Of a stretch of 64,000 bases of DNA, positions 18,411 through 26,733 are shown one piece after another. The DNA comes from Bacillus sp. RO1 (GTDB lineage Bacteria; Bacillota; Bacilli; Bacillales; Bacillaceae_I). The DNA is taken from positions 1-64,000 of the forward strand of contig NZ_JAAZWB010000084.1 in the NCBI RefSeq assembly GCF_012524115.1, read 5' to 3'. The translations under genes were made by a program, and so were the position numbers. The notes below the pieces were generated by a model. The model worked only from the letters and a program-made list of their open reading frames with translations. It had not been told where the DNA came from and did not search any database. Each line of letters opens with the position of its first letter. Within the stretch, counting starts at the first letter, position 1.

Positions 18411-19484
18411 TTAGAATAAGTACATTTGCTGATCCTCTTCCAACTTAGCGCCTGTCAATATAAAATAGAAACAATTCTCATGATTATATGTTTGTAATTT
18501 CAACACACCTTCTGCTTCTAACATTTTCATGAATAATTGAACACCGTGACTAGATGAATATAACTGACTATCGGCTCCATATCTATTAATTAATTCCCAG
18601 CAAACATTCAATGTATCTACTTCTACAGATGGATGTTGATTAATAATTTCTATGATAGCTTCCTGGTACTTCTTATTTAGAGATAACCTAATTTTACTAA
18701 TATCTATTTGAATTCTATTTTTTTGACGTTCGGCCAACAGTGTCTCTGTTGCAGCTTTTTTTTCCTTTTCTGCTTGTTTGGCTTGCTCCAGCTGTTCCAA
18801 TTCGGTTTTCATAGAAGATTCTATCTGGACTGCTTTTTGCAAAGCCTGGGACCTTTTTTTACCCTCCTCCTGCTTCTTATAAGCCCGCTCCAATATTTGT
18901 TTATCTCTCTCTTTCAGATGCTGCCTAATTTCAAGTCGAAGCCTCTCAACCTGCCGCTCAAGTAGGGGTATACCTTGATTTAGGTGCTCTGCAATATCAG
19001 TCGGAAAAACAAAGTCCATAGGTATGTCAGGTAACCATTCCGCTTCAAGCGTCCAACCATCTACCATTTTAAGAAGAACCTCATCCAATTCATAATCAAT
19101 TCTTTCAAAGCCTTTTATTATGTCTCTTACTAGCTCTGGTTCAATCTGAGTATGTTCTTGGAAGTGTTGAATACCAAATGCTTTCACTTCTCCAGTTAAG
19201 GTATTAGACACTTTATATTGTCTACGAAGTTGTCTACCACATGCACAATAGAGTGAATCATTGTGCCAATTAGGGCCAGCATCTATATAATCTATTAATT
19301 CCCAACTAGCAGCAGCTACTTCTACTTCTTCATCCTCTACAGAACTGGCTTTCCAGTTCGCGATAAGGTTGGAAAATAGAGTTTTCTTTCCTCTCTTAAG
19401 AAATTTTAATAGGTACTCTCTTTGAGAATCAGTAACTGATCCCAATAATTCATCACGTTCTTTCTGTGAAAGTACTTTCTTCAC
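18411..19484 (-). CDS. Coiled-coil protein with N-terminal CxC site and clamp-like C-terminus
   Basis: A 357-residue protein. The N-terminal region has a short Cys pair (YCACGRQLRRQY, about residue 80) that may bind zinc. A long charged coiled coil follows (about 185-260), then a helical C-terminal domain possibly of winged-helix type. It may relate to DUF3895 proteins of Bacillus plasmids, but I cannot verify that. The last five residues, QMYLF, fit the bacterial beta-sliding-clamp binding pentapeptide (QLxLF type). GTG 19484 follows GGGGG. It is the first gene of a run with the HEPN-motif gene. Confidence 0.55.
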   Translation of the reverse strand: MKKVLSQKERDELLGSVTDSQREYLLKFLKRGKKTLFSNLIANWKASSVEDEEVEVAAASWELIDYIDAGPNWHNDSLYCACGRQLRRQYKVSNTLTGEVKAFGIQHFQEHTQIEPELVRDIIKGFERIDYELDEVLLKMVDGWTLEAEWLPDIPMDFVFPTDIAEHLNQGIPLLERQVERLRLEIRQHLKERDKQILERAYKKQEEGKKRSQALQKAVQIESSMKTELEQLEQAKQAEKEKKAATETLLAERQKNRIQIDISKIRLSLNKKYQEAIIEIINQHPSVEVDTLNVCWELINRYGADSQLYSSSHGVQLFMKMLEAEGVLKLQTYNHENCFYFILTGAKLEEDQQMYLF

Positions 19485-19539
19485 TTCTTACTGCCCCCTA
19501 TTACTATTCAAAATTTCATTGAAATACCTAACTTAAAAT

Positions 19540-20286
19540 TCACAGCCAATGTTTTTTTACCATTTCTAATAAAGGGCCGAGTTCCTCTTTATTTATTAAA
19601 AATAGCTGGGAAGATCCATGAGTTACCTTCGTTTTATATAAGAATCTAGTTTCCTTACAAAGAACCCTCTCGTTCGTTTCAGGAATAATACCAAGTTTTA
19701 ATACAATTTGTTGTTCTATAGAAACAGGTATGTCAAGTTTGAGACTAGAAATTAATTCTTCCTCGTCCAGCCATTCTATGTTTTTAAACTTATCTTTATC
19801 CATATCGACATTGTTATTATGTTGTAAAAACATAGCAGTAAGATGATTATATATTTTGTTTTCCGGATCCAGATTCCCATAATCATTATCTAGAAAATCC
19901 TCTGATTCGTGCTCTTCATCGAAAAAGTCATATTCTTCTAATTCTTCTTCATCTTCATGTGAAATAATTTTATTCCAGGCACCGATAAAGAAACCTTTTA
20001 TATCTTCAAACGAATCAAAAATAAGATGTACTTTCCCCCCTAATTCTTCCTCATCAATTTGCAAATAAAATTCTTGATTGTAAGGATCGAAACAAATATG
20101 AGCTATTGTAAATGCTTCGTCCAAATCGTATAGTTCAATGATAGGGTGTTTATGTCCTATATCTTTTTTAAATATGACACTGTCATTTAATACTTCATAT
20201 AAGCGATAACCTCCATCAACTTCAAAAGTACTATCGTCTTCTAGTTGGGTAAATACTCTATTAAACCAATCTAAATTTTCTGCCAT
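19540..20286 (-). CDS. Acidic hypothetical protein, 248 aa
   Basis: A strongly acidic protein with a Glu/Asp-rich linker around residues 110-140, predicted beta-rich on either side, with no Cys and no membrane segment. The acidity could mean a DNA-mimic or a chaperone-like partner. No family recognised. Its start follows AGAGGTG. It lies 22 bases downstream of the HNH endonuclease gene, which suggests co-transcription and a possible inhibitor or immunity role, inferred from position and charge only. Confidence 0.5.
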   Translation of the reverse strand: MAENLDWFNRVFTQLEDDSTFEVDGGYRLYEVLNDSVIFKKDIGHKHPIIELYDLDEAFTIAHICFDPYNQEFYLQIDEEELGGKVHLIFDSFEDIKGFFIGAWNKIISHEDEEELEEYDFFDEEHESEDFLDNDYGNLDPENKIYNHLTAMFLQHNNNVDMDKDKFKNIEWLDEEELISSLKLDIPVSIEQQIVLKLGIIPETNERVLCKETRFLYKTKVTHGSSQLFLINKEELGPLLEMVKKHWL

Positions 20287-20307
20287 TTAAATGCACCTCT
20301 AACATTC

Positions 20308-20931
20308 TTATTTATCATATATGTATTTATTGTTTTGATATGAAAGAAAGCTTAAATAAATTTCATGTTTTAACATCAGGCTACAACCTTGGATCTCACC
20401 CTTGAAGTGAGTGATTTCTAGTGAATCTGGGTTAATGAAAATGCTTCCATGATCTAAGCACTTATGACAATTTTGACAAACCACAAGCATATTACCTTCA
20501 ACATCTGGACCCTGTTCCCCCATTGGTCGAAGATGATGAGTTTCTGTAAAGTATTCTCCAGGCTTTATTTCAATTCCTTTTTTTGAGCAGATTTGACATG
20601 TATGATTGTAGAGTGCTTTTAATTTATTGCTTTTATGTTGATCTCGGTAATAATAATCAGTTTTTACTTTTACATTATTTCTTGCAATAGGAGCAGCTCC
20701 CAATGAGTCATCAATAATCCCTAGAAAAACAACTTTCGTTTTAGAAACTTTATTATTGGCTCTCTTACTATTAATTTCAGATAATCTTGCTGGTAAGCTA
20801 TTATATTGTCTTTCAAAGTATATTCTTGTAATCTCTTCTATCTCTTCTCTATGTTCGCCATAAATATCCTCTTCTTCTCGCATTTGCAATTCATTGTGAT
20901 CAAAGAAATCATCTTCATTCAAATAGCACAT
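20308..20931 (-). CDS. HNH endonuclease
   Basis: A 207-residue protein with a C-terminal HNH nuclease domain: CQIC, then THHLRPMGEQGPD, then VVCQNCHKCLDHG. This gives the structural zinc Cys pairs and the catalytic His core of McrA/HNH-type nucleases. ATG 20931 has GAGGAG six bases upstream. A longer GTG frame (21009) would add a signal-like hydrophobic stretch but has no ribosome site and is rejected. The N-terminal 90 residues are a specificity or partner domain I do not recognise. The adjacent acidic protein may be its partner. Confidence 0.8.
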   Translation of the reverse strand: MCYLNEDDFFDHNELQMREEEDIYGEHREEIEEITRIYFERQYNSLPARLSEINSKRANNKVSKTKVVFLGIIDDSLGAAPIARNNVKVKTDYYYRDQHKSNKLKALYNHTCQICSKKGIEIKPGEYFTETHHLRPMGEQGPDVEGNMLVVCQNCHKCLDHGSIFINPDSLEITHFKGEIQGCSLMLKHEIYLSFLSYQNNKYIYDK

Positions 20932-21067
20932 ATTTTTCTCCTCTTCTCTAGCATAAGATAGAAATAGATGGGATATTAAAATCAAGCAAATCACCAAAAA
21001 TTCCTTCACATATACTTATCATTGAGAAAAGAAAAATCACACACTTAAAATTAATTCTCTTAACCTG

Positions 21068-21445
21068 TTAGCTATAATGATTTCGTTTCTCTGCTTCCAA
21101 GACGATACTGTTTATCTTCTTTTTTAGACCCTTTTTTCCCCAAGGAGTAAGAGCCCTTGTCATTCGCCACTTAAGAAACTCAAGTTCTTCTTCCTCTTCT
21201 TTGGTTAAGAGGTCCCGAACGGTAGGTGAATCATAATCATAACCGTCCGTATTCTTGTGGAGTGGAATTAATGAAGGGTTTTCCTTGTAATGACGTTTGG
21301 CTGCAGATTCCATGAGATGTGTAATCTCTCGATTATAATGGTCTTTGTCTTCAGCATTCTCAATATCCAATTCTAGGATCTGACTTTGGTAATGCTTTAT
21401 CATGTCTAACTCTCTAGGGTTTAGGATGCTCTTCCACTTTGCCAT
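21068..21445 (-). CDS. Hypothetical helical protein, 125 aa
   Basis: A basic/acidic helical protein with a middle HYKENPSLIPLHKNTDGYDY segment and no recognised domain. AAGGAGGGAT precedes ATG 21445. It starts two bases after the end of the HTH-like gene 21448-21669, so the two are translationally coupled and probably work together. Confidence 0.55.
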   Translation of the reverse strand: MAKWKSILNPRELDMIKHYQSQILELDIENAEDKDHYNREITHLMESAAKRHYKENPSLIPLHKNTDGYDYDSPTVRDLLTKEEEEELEFLKWRMTRALTPWGKKGLKKKINSIVLEAEKRNHYS

Positions 21446-21447
21446 TT

Positions 21448-21669
21448 TTATCCCTCCTTGTTTTCGGTATCCTGGCTCCCATAAACCTCATCTAACGCTT
21501 GTTCCGATAGTAACCAGACTCTACCTTCTTTTTTTATTAGTCCCCGCTCCATTTGATTTTCAAATTTACCATACCGCACTATATCGTCTTTCAACGTACT
21601 GTAAGGTATATTTCTTTTAGCTGAAGCGGTTGCTGCTGTATATATTTCAGCGAGAGAAAACTTGTTCAT
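21448..21669 (-). CDS. Small winged-helix or HTH-like protein
   Basis: A 73-residue protein; IYTAATASAKRNIPYSTLKD followed by a Lys/Arg-rich loop and VWLLSEQALDEVYG fits a helix-turn-helix with a small wing. ATG 21669 is preferred over GTG 21678, because AAGGG is better spaced for it. It is likely a DNA-binding partner or regulator of the 125-residue gene directly downstream. Confidence 0.5.
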   Translation of the reverse strand: MNKFSLAEIYTAATASAKRNIPYSTLKDDIVRYGKFENQMERGLIKKEGRVWLLSEQALDEVYGSQDTENKEG

Positions 21670-21775
21670 CTTAATCACCCTTACATAAATTTACATACTA
21701 ATTATACGTCTATATAGACGTATGAGCAAATAAAAAAAGCTAAAGAGGAATTTCCTCTTCAGCTGCATGTCATTC

Positions 21776-21988
21776 TTAACTAAAATATCTTACCCTCTGC
21801 AGTAAATTATTTGTTCTTACCCCTCTTTGATACCGGTCCTCTGCCAATCGGATTATTTTCTTGACTTTCATCCAGGTAAATATTAACCCGATCAAACTTC
21901 TTGAAGATTCCATTGATTCCCTCAGCACGTTGATATGATTAATTTCTTCCTCTGTTAGAATATTTTTAACTGCGACCTTATGTGCCAT
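21776..21988 (-). CDS. Small helical protein, 70 aa
   Basis: ATG 21988 is set by GGAAGGAG. The product is amphipathic and basic (TWMKVKKIIRLAEDRYQRG), with the helix-turn-helix-hairpin look of several other small proteins in this plasmid. Function unknown. Confidence 0.5.
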   Translation of the reverse strand: MAHKVAVKNILTEEEINHINVLRESMESSRSLIGLIFTWMKVKKIIRLAEDRYQRGVRTNNLLQRVRYFS

Positions 21989-22025
21989 AGTTAATATTTC
22001 TCCTTCCATTCATAAATAGAGATAT

Positions 22026-22412
22026 TTACGATGATTTTTTATTATTGTCTTTCTCTGGCATGGTAATCTCTTTTTCTAATGACTTCGTGATATTGTCATT
22101 AGTGATTTGATTAAACATACCAGAAAGATATTTCATCACTTTCTCCGCATTAAGAGCACCTAATAGAGCAACAAGGAATACCCTAAATGGATCTCCTGGA
22201 TTTAACGCTAACACAAGTGCAAATGCCCCAAATGCAGAGTCCATACAATCATAAAGGAATCCTAAATCCCAAGACTTTCTTAACTTTCTTGGTCGTTTAA
22301 TGGCTTTGTACTTTCTTGCATGCAAATACAGTCCAATAAACCCTCCAAAAAATCCACCTACCAATGGCTGTAGTAAAACATCTACCGCTTGTAACATAAA
22401 TTGTTCTAACAC
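22026..22412 (-). CDS. Small membrane protein, DUF4257-like
   Basis: A 128-residue protein with a Gly-rich first helix (PLVGGFFGGFIGLYLHARK), a basic loop (IKRPRKLRKSWDLGF), then two further hydrophobic helices and a polar tail. It is paralogous to 35743-36075 (shared pattern GG..G...H....K...KRP....LGF..D...A..A). From memory this resembles DUF4257 proteins of Bacillus plasmids. GTG 22412 is spaced correctly from AGGAGG; the first in-frame GTG lies inside that site. It has a long leader with a terminator (22470-22566). Confidence 0.6.
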   Translation of the reverse strand: MLEQFMLQAVDVLLQPLVGGFFGGFIGLYLHARKYKAIKRPRKLRKSWDLGFLYDCMDSAFGAFALVLALNPGDPFRVFLVALLGALNAEKVMKYLSGMFNQITNDNITKSLEKEITMPEKDNNKKSS

Positions 22413-22469
22413 TATTTTCACCTCCTAAAATATACTGGCTTTCTTTTTATTGCAGATATTTTAAGACAA

Positions 22470-22566
22470 CAAAAAACGCCCTAGGAGTGAACTTTGATTT
22501 ATACTTTCGTGCATCTATCAAAATAGAAACAAGAAGTATAAGAAGTTCGCCCCAAAGGACGCTAAT
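22470..22566 (-). promoter_or_regulatory. Leader terminator/attenuator before 22412 gene
   Basis: On the minus strand a long imperfect stem (AGCGTCCTTTGGGGCGAAC arm with a complementary arm ending AGGGCGTTTTTTG) ends in a T run about 55 bases before the ribosome site. It belongs to the family described in the findings. Confidence 0.55.
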
Positions 22567-22675
22567 TAGTAGTATTAAAATGGCTGCTAACCTATAGTAG
22601 GTTGCATAGAAAAAAGAAAGGAAATAACTATACTTTTATTATATGGAAATCATTACTAATGCACAATCCTTTTTT

Positions 22676-22966
22676 CTATGCTTTAACTGGCTCCTTTATT
22701 AACTCTTTCAGTTCTCCTACTATTTCCATTGCGCTTTCTCTACTTAAAATGATTTTTCCCCCAGCTAAGGAAATGTTGGTTTTATCAACTTTACCTGACA
22801 CAAAGCACTCATTGTTTGCCTGATATTTTTTGAGAATTATCTTATCGTCATTAACAAATATCTCTATTGGATCTCCAATGTTTATTTCTAGTATCCTTCT
22901 AAGCTCCATAGGAAGGACAACTCTTCCTAACATATCAACCTTACGTGTAATACCAGTAGATTTCAT
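22676..22966 (-). CDS. AbrB-family transition-state regulator
   Basis: A 96-residue protein with the AbrB N-terminal swapped-hairpin DNA-binding domain: STGITRKVDMLGRVVLPMEL and IEIFVNDDKIILKKY. The C-terminal multimerisation half (GKVDKTNISLAGGKIILS) also matches AbrB closely. It probably binds AT-rich DNA as a tetramer. The start ATG 22966 is spaced eight bases from AGGGAG. It lies divergent to the origin and rep gene, so it may regulate rep or buffer plasmid genes against host sporulation timing. pXO1-type plasmids also carry AbrB-like genes. Confidence 0.9.
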   Translation of the reverse strand: MKSTGITRKVDMLGRVVLPMELRRILEINIGDPIEIFVNDDKIILKKYQANNECFVSGKVDKTNISLAGGKIILSRESAMEIVGELKELIKEPVKA

Positions 22967-23201
22967 GTAAATCACTCCCTTTAGTTACATTATATAACAT
23001 TGGAATGTAATTTCGAGCTTAATTTGCTATTGATATTCTATTTGAATACAGTGTTGTAAATTAATGAAAATTTATAAGAGAGAATGCAACAACTATTTTG
23101 TTGTTTTATACACTATTTTAATATGTTTTAATGATTTAATTGTTTTATTGTTTTAAGGTGTCGAAAAGCCTTGATATATAAAGGTTAAATCTAGTAAACT
23201 A

Positions 23202-23487
23202 TCACTATTTTTGCGTAAACCCTCACTTTTATTGCGTGAATCATCACTAATTTTGCGTTAATCCTCACCTTTATTGAGTGTAACCCTCACTAATTTTGCG
23301 TTTAACTATCACTAATTTTGAGTGAAGTATCACCTTTCTTGCGTCAAAATATTAACTATCACTAATCTTGCGTGTTCACTTTACTTAGGAGGAGTAACTG
23401 TCACTAATTTTGCGTTGAATTACCCCTATTTATCTATGTTTCTGATCGGTGGATATTAATGAAGTATTAATATCACCAATCTTGCGT
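23202..23487 (+). repeat. Iteron array, ten direct copies
   Basis: The core is TCACTAATTTTGCGT and close variants, starting at 23202, 23223, 23244, 23265, 23287, 23309, 23330, 23359, 23401 and 23473. The first seven are spaced 21-22 bases (two helical turns), and 23359 to 23401 is twice 21. These are binding sites for the Rep protein. Confidence 0.92.
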
Positions 23488-23534
23488 GTCTTAAAGGTAG
23501 TATCTGGATGCTATACGGTAAAAACCTTGTTGTG

Positions 23535-23549
23535 ACGCAAAATAAGTGA
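23535..23549 (-). repeat. Inverted iteron copy
   Basis: ACGCAAAATAAGTGA is an iteron in reverse orientation. Together with GTTAA it mirrors the direct copy at 23353-23373. It is likely part of rep autoregulation. Confidence 0.75.
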
Positions 23550-23596
23550 TAGTTAACGATTTTATGAAAATAATCGCTCTTTTCTCTTTATTAAAT

Positions 23597-23623
23597 TATC
23601 ACTTTTCAATTATACTAGTGATA
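23597..23623 (+). promoter_or_regulatory. rep promoter/operator
   Basis: TATCACT (23597-23603) and AGTGATA (23617-23623) form an inverted repeat of half-iterons flanking TATACT (23611-23616), a plausible -10. A Rep dimer bound here would repress its own promoter, as in other iteron plasmids. The -35 is poor. Confidence 0.5.
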
Positions 23624-23643
23624 GATTGTGAGGAGGTATGGTT

Positions 23644-25008
23644 TTGGGAAAGACGACAGAAGTACAAGCCGCTCCATATGAATTGGATATCAAAAACTGG
23701 GTTACAAAGTCTAACCAGTTAATTGAAGCTACATACAAGCTTTCTTTACAAGAACAGCGAATACTATTGGTTTTAGCAAGTAAGGTCCAGCCAAGCGATG
23801 AAGAACTAAAGGCTTACAAATTCCGTGTGCAGGACTTTATGGACATTGTAGGAACGAAACCAGGTACAGGCTACTACTCTCACATTAGGCAAGTGGTAAG
23901 TGATTTACAAACCAAAACTTTAACCATCAAGCAAGGTACAAAGACAATGGTTGCTAACTGGCTGATAACGGCTATTTATGAAGATAACGAAGGCAGCATC
24001 CTTTTAAAATTCAATCCAGACCTAAAGCATCTGTTTTTAAATTTAAAAGAAAAATTCACGTCCTATCAGCTTGAGAATGTAATTAAGTTACAGTCGATAT
24101 ATTCCATTCGTATCTATGAACTTCTTAAGCAATATCTAAGCATAGGAAAACGCCACTTCACTATAGAAGAGCTTAGAACTTACTTGGCTATAGAGGAAGG
24201 GAAATATAAACAGTACGGGCATTTTAAAAGTAAAGTTCTGAATGTTGCAATGGAAGAATTAAAGGTAAAAACGGATCTCTCGTTCACATTTGAAGAGCAT
24301 AAGACGGGTAGAAAAGTTACGTCTATTACTTTCTATATAAAAGATCGCAGGAAAGAGAAAGGAAACTTGCTTAATGCAGAGGTGAATGCAGAAGAGGAAG
24401 TTCCTGCAGGAGAAGAACCCTCTGGCATTGAGTGGCCAGAAGAGCTTCAAGAAATAAGTCTAAGTATGCTAGACTTAGGTATTGAAAAAGAGAAAACTAA
24501 GTATCTTTTAAATACATACCCAAAGGAACAGCTTGAGAGAAATATTGAATATGTAAAACTCCAACAACAGAAAAAGAATATTGATAACCTAGGTGGCTAC
24601 TTATTTAATGCTATAAAGATGGATTATGCTAAAGCTAAAAAGTCTTCTGTACGTACGTCCCGCTTTGTTAGTGATCATGAAAAATATGAACAACAAGATA
24701 TGTTTGCCCAATCAAACCTAAATGAAAAAGATACACTTTACATAAAAGAATATGGTGATACAGCTAAGTTTGAAGCGCATTGTCTATCCGTAAAAGGCCT
24801 TAAGGAGAGACTGGCCAAACTTTCTAAAAATGAGACTAATATTGTATATGAGAGTATTGTAGAGCTTGTAGAACAAGACATACAACGACTTCAAGATAGT
24901 GACCAAGGATTTAGAGACACAAGTGAATTCCAAGACAATTTCATTAAAAATACTTACGAAGACGTACTGCAAAGGCATACTTCAAATGAAAAAACAACTA
25001 CGCTGTAG
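23644..25008 (+). CDS. repB: Rep_3-family replication initiator
   Basis: A 454-residue initiator. The N-terminal part is the double winged-helix Rep_3 domain: NWVTKSNQLIEATYKLSLQE start, QNF-like RVQDFMDIV, then SIRIYELLKQY and the second wing ending ITFYIKDRR. The C-terminal 200 residues are an extension with a helical NNLGGYLFNAIK-like element. TTG 23644 is chosen because AGGAGG (23631-23636) is seven bases upstream; ATG 23638 is only one base away. A QQDMF peptide (about residues 350-354) loosely fits a sliding-clamp binding motif. Rep binds the upstream iterons and likely represses its own promoter. Confidence 0.92.
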   Translation: MGKTTEVQAAPYELDIKNWVTKSNQLIEATYKLSLQEQRILLVLASKVQPSDEELKAYKFRVQDFMDIVGTKPGTGYYSHIRQVVSDLQTKTLTIKQGTKTMVANWLITAIYEDNEGSILLKFNPDLKHLFLNLKEKFTSYQLENVIKLQSIYSIRIYELLKQYLSIGKRHFTIEELRTYLAIEEGKYKQYGHFKSKVLNVAMEELKVKTDLSFTFEEHKTGRKVTSITFYIKDRRKEKGNLLNAEVNAEEEVPAGEEPSGIEWPEELQEISLSMLDLGIEKEKTKYLLNTYPKEQLERNIEYVKLQQQKKNIDNLGGYLFNAIKMDYAKAKKSSVRTSRFVSDHEKYEQQDMFAQSNLNEKDTLYIKEYGDTAKFEAHCLSVKGLKERLAKLSKNETNIVYESIVELVEQDIQRLQDSDQGFRDTSEFQDNFIKNTYEDVLQRHTSNEKTTTL

Positions 25009-25010
25009 AT

Positions 25011-25142
25011 AAAGTTGTTTAATGTCGCTATAATAAACAAAAGCCTTACTACATTAATATGTAATAAGGCTTTTAAAAGTTGTTTAAAATCGAATTTATC
25101 TAAAAGAATTTTGTTACTTAAAAGGATAATAAAGTTGTTTAA
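25011..25142 (+). repeat. Three copies of AAAGTTGTTTAA
   Basis: Exact 12-base copies start at 25011, 25076 and 25131, directly after the rep gene. A related inverted stretch (TTAAACAACTTTTTT) lies near 26442. They could be operator or partition-type sites, but no bound protein can be assigned. Confidence 0.6.
25039..25074 (+). terminator. rep terminator
   Basis: AAAAGCCTTACTAC pairs with GTAATAAGGCTTTT with one mismatch. It works in both directions between the convergent rep and protease-like genes. Confidence 0.8.
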
Positions 25143-25180
25143 TTCTTATTAAATCACCCGTTTGTGTTCCCATTTCTTAT

Positions 25181-26209
25181 TTATTTCCACCATTCTGTTT
25201 TCCAGTAACCACGCAAAGTACCATTAATCCAAGTAGCTACATCATTAAAGATTCGTTGAAGTGTCAATGCTACTACTTCATTGTGTTCAGACACCCTACT
25301 TAATAGGTTTAGATACCTATCCCTCAATGAAGGGTGTGTTTGACTAGGTTCCTCAGGAGTTTTATCATATAGGGCCAGCATTAATATTACTATTAACGGA
25401 GCAAACAAAGTATTATCGTTTCTTTCTTTCATCCCTCTAATTAATAGATCAAAGCTAAAATTATCTGCAGCAAATTCATCTAGATGCAATTGATTAGAGG
25501 TAACATTCTTCGGTATGAATTTTGATACAATGTTTCTTTCATTCGACTCTGTATGTTTTAAGAAATGATGACCAATTTCATGTCCCAATACAAAAGACAT
25601 GCCTGCTACAAACAAATCTGTTGCTATATGTAATCTAGGGGATTCAAGATCAACCTGTTTATCAACCTGTTTATTTTCTGAAATTTTTTTCAGTAGGGCT
25701 TCCTTGTCTACCAAGTCCGATAAAGCCTCCCACATCTTTGGTAATAAATTTGCCCTTTCTCTCTCATCTCTAATTTGCATACCATAAATATGATATGAAA
25801 CTAAATCAGAAATAAAAGTCATTTGAAGATCTACTTCAAAATGCATTTTAATTAAATAGCCGTCAAATTCCTCATCCATGTCCAGTGCTTCTGCATCGAC
25901 TCCCGGAATGCCTAGTATTCCAACAAATATTTGTTTTAGCTCATTAACCAGATCATCTTCTGCATCTGTAATAAAATTCAGAATTAGACTATTAATAAAA
26001 AAGTCATTACTGTACCACATTTCTCGCCCTAACTCTGAATTAGTTCTATTTCCAAAGTCTTCTTGTATTTTTAGTATTTTCTTTGAGGTTTCAAAGAGGT
26101 GAGCAGTTTCGTCCTCAGTTGTTGATTCTGCCAAATGTTTATCCCAATCTACAACTCCACCTAAGAATCTATCTAAAAATCTTTCTTTTGCTGATTTTTT
26201 ATATCCCAT
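25181..26209 (-). CDS. Zinc metallopeptidase-like protein
   Basis: A 342-residue soluble protein with a zinc-protease signature, HEIGHHFLKH (HExxH plus a third ligand candidate), and a downstream DEFAADNFSF that would supply the Glu ligand in a gluzincin arrangement. It has no signal peptide or membrane helix, so it acts in the cytoplasm. Similar soluble peptidases (U49/Lit-like, IrrE-like) act in phage exclusion or de-repression, but I cannot assign a family. ATG 26209 is spaced from GAGGTGA. It is convergent with rep. Confidence 0.65.
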   Translation of the reverse strand: MGYKKSAKERFLDRFLGGVVDWDKHLAESTTEDETAHLFETSKKILKIQEDFGNRTNSELGREMWYSNDFFINSLILNFITDAEDDLVNELKQIFVGILGIPGVDAEALDMDEEFDGYLIKMHFEVDLQMTFISDLVSYHIYGMQIRDERERANLLPKMWEALSDLVDKEALLKKISENKQVDKQVDLESPRLHIATDLFVAGMSFVLGHEIGHHFLKHTESNERNIVSKFIPKNVTSNQLHLDEFAADNFSFDLLIRGMKERNDNTLFAPLIVILMLALYDKTPEEPSQTHPSLRDRYLNLLSRVSEHNEVVALTLQRIFNDVATWINGTLRGYWKTEWWK

Positions 26210-26505
26210 TTTGTTCACCTCACAACTAAAATTATTGAAAGCAACCCATTACATAGAAACTGACTTCAATGAATCCACCTTGTTCATTATTCTTCTTAAA
26301 TATAGGTTTAACAAAGGTCCGCACGAGTTCATCTCTCCTTTATTTTCCCAGGTTAACAAATTATCTTCTTTTAGCAAGTATTGTTATCAAAATAAACAAT
26401 CTCATATCTTGACTTATACAAAAGTATATTCCAATGTGTTCATTAAACAACTTTTTTATCTCTGTACACACGCGCAACGCGCTACTGTGGTAGTTTTTTG
26501 ATTGG

Positions 26506-26718
26506 TTAGTCTTCCCATACATCGTTCATAAGATTTTGAATGTGTTCCTGCCTCTTCTTTGTTTTACTGATATTAGGTATCCATATTCCGCCAACTAGTA
26601 AAACTACATCATTTATCTTGCAGGCTGGATCCACTTCGGATTTTGTAAAATCTTTTGTTTCTCCATCAATTTCAATAACAACTATATCTCCTTCGAAGCG
26701 ATCAATAATGCCTTCCAT
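26506..26718 (-). CDS. DUF3006-like small protein
   Basis: A 70-residue beta-rich protein starting MEGIIDRFEGDIVVIEIDGE, the usual opening of DUF3006 proteins (I.DR.E...aVve). Members of this family are commonly encoded next to ComEC-like metallo-beta-lactamase hydrolases, exactly the arrangement here, 15 bases downstream of one. AAGGAG precedes ATG 26718. Function unknown; probably a structural or regulatory partner. Confidence 0.75.
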   Translation of the reverse strand: MEGIIDRFEGDIVVIEIDGETKDFTKSEVDPACKINDVVLLVGGIWIPNISKTKKRQEHIQNLMNDVWED

Positions 26719-26733
26719 GTATTTCTCTCCTTT

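Larger units (their letters stand above)
22967..23643 (+). other. Probable replication origin (oriV) with iterons and AT-rich tract
   Basis: The intergenic region between abrB-like and rep genes contains an AT-rich tract (23095-23160) with four TGTTTTA repeats, which would suit strand opening. Ten direct iterons (23202-23487), one inverted iteron (23535-23549) and the rep promoter follow. A weak DnaA-box-like TTATACACT occurs near 23107. The arrangement is typical of theta-replicating Rep_3 plasmids. Confidence 0.8.

Noticed and set aside
20932-21009. Signal-peptide extension of the HNH protein
   Set aside because: No ribosome site upstream of GTG 21009; ATG 20931 has GAGGAG at good spacing, so the protein is cytoplasmic.
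23202-23487. CRISPR array
   Set aside because: Repeats are 15 bases with gaps of only 6-7 bases and sit before a Rep_3 gene; they are iterons.
26211-26501. Plus-strand coding frame of 96 residues
   Set aside because: No ribosome site, low-complexity composition and opposite to the promoter region of the protease-like gene.
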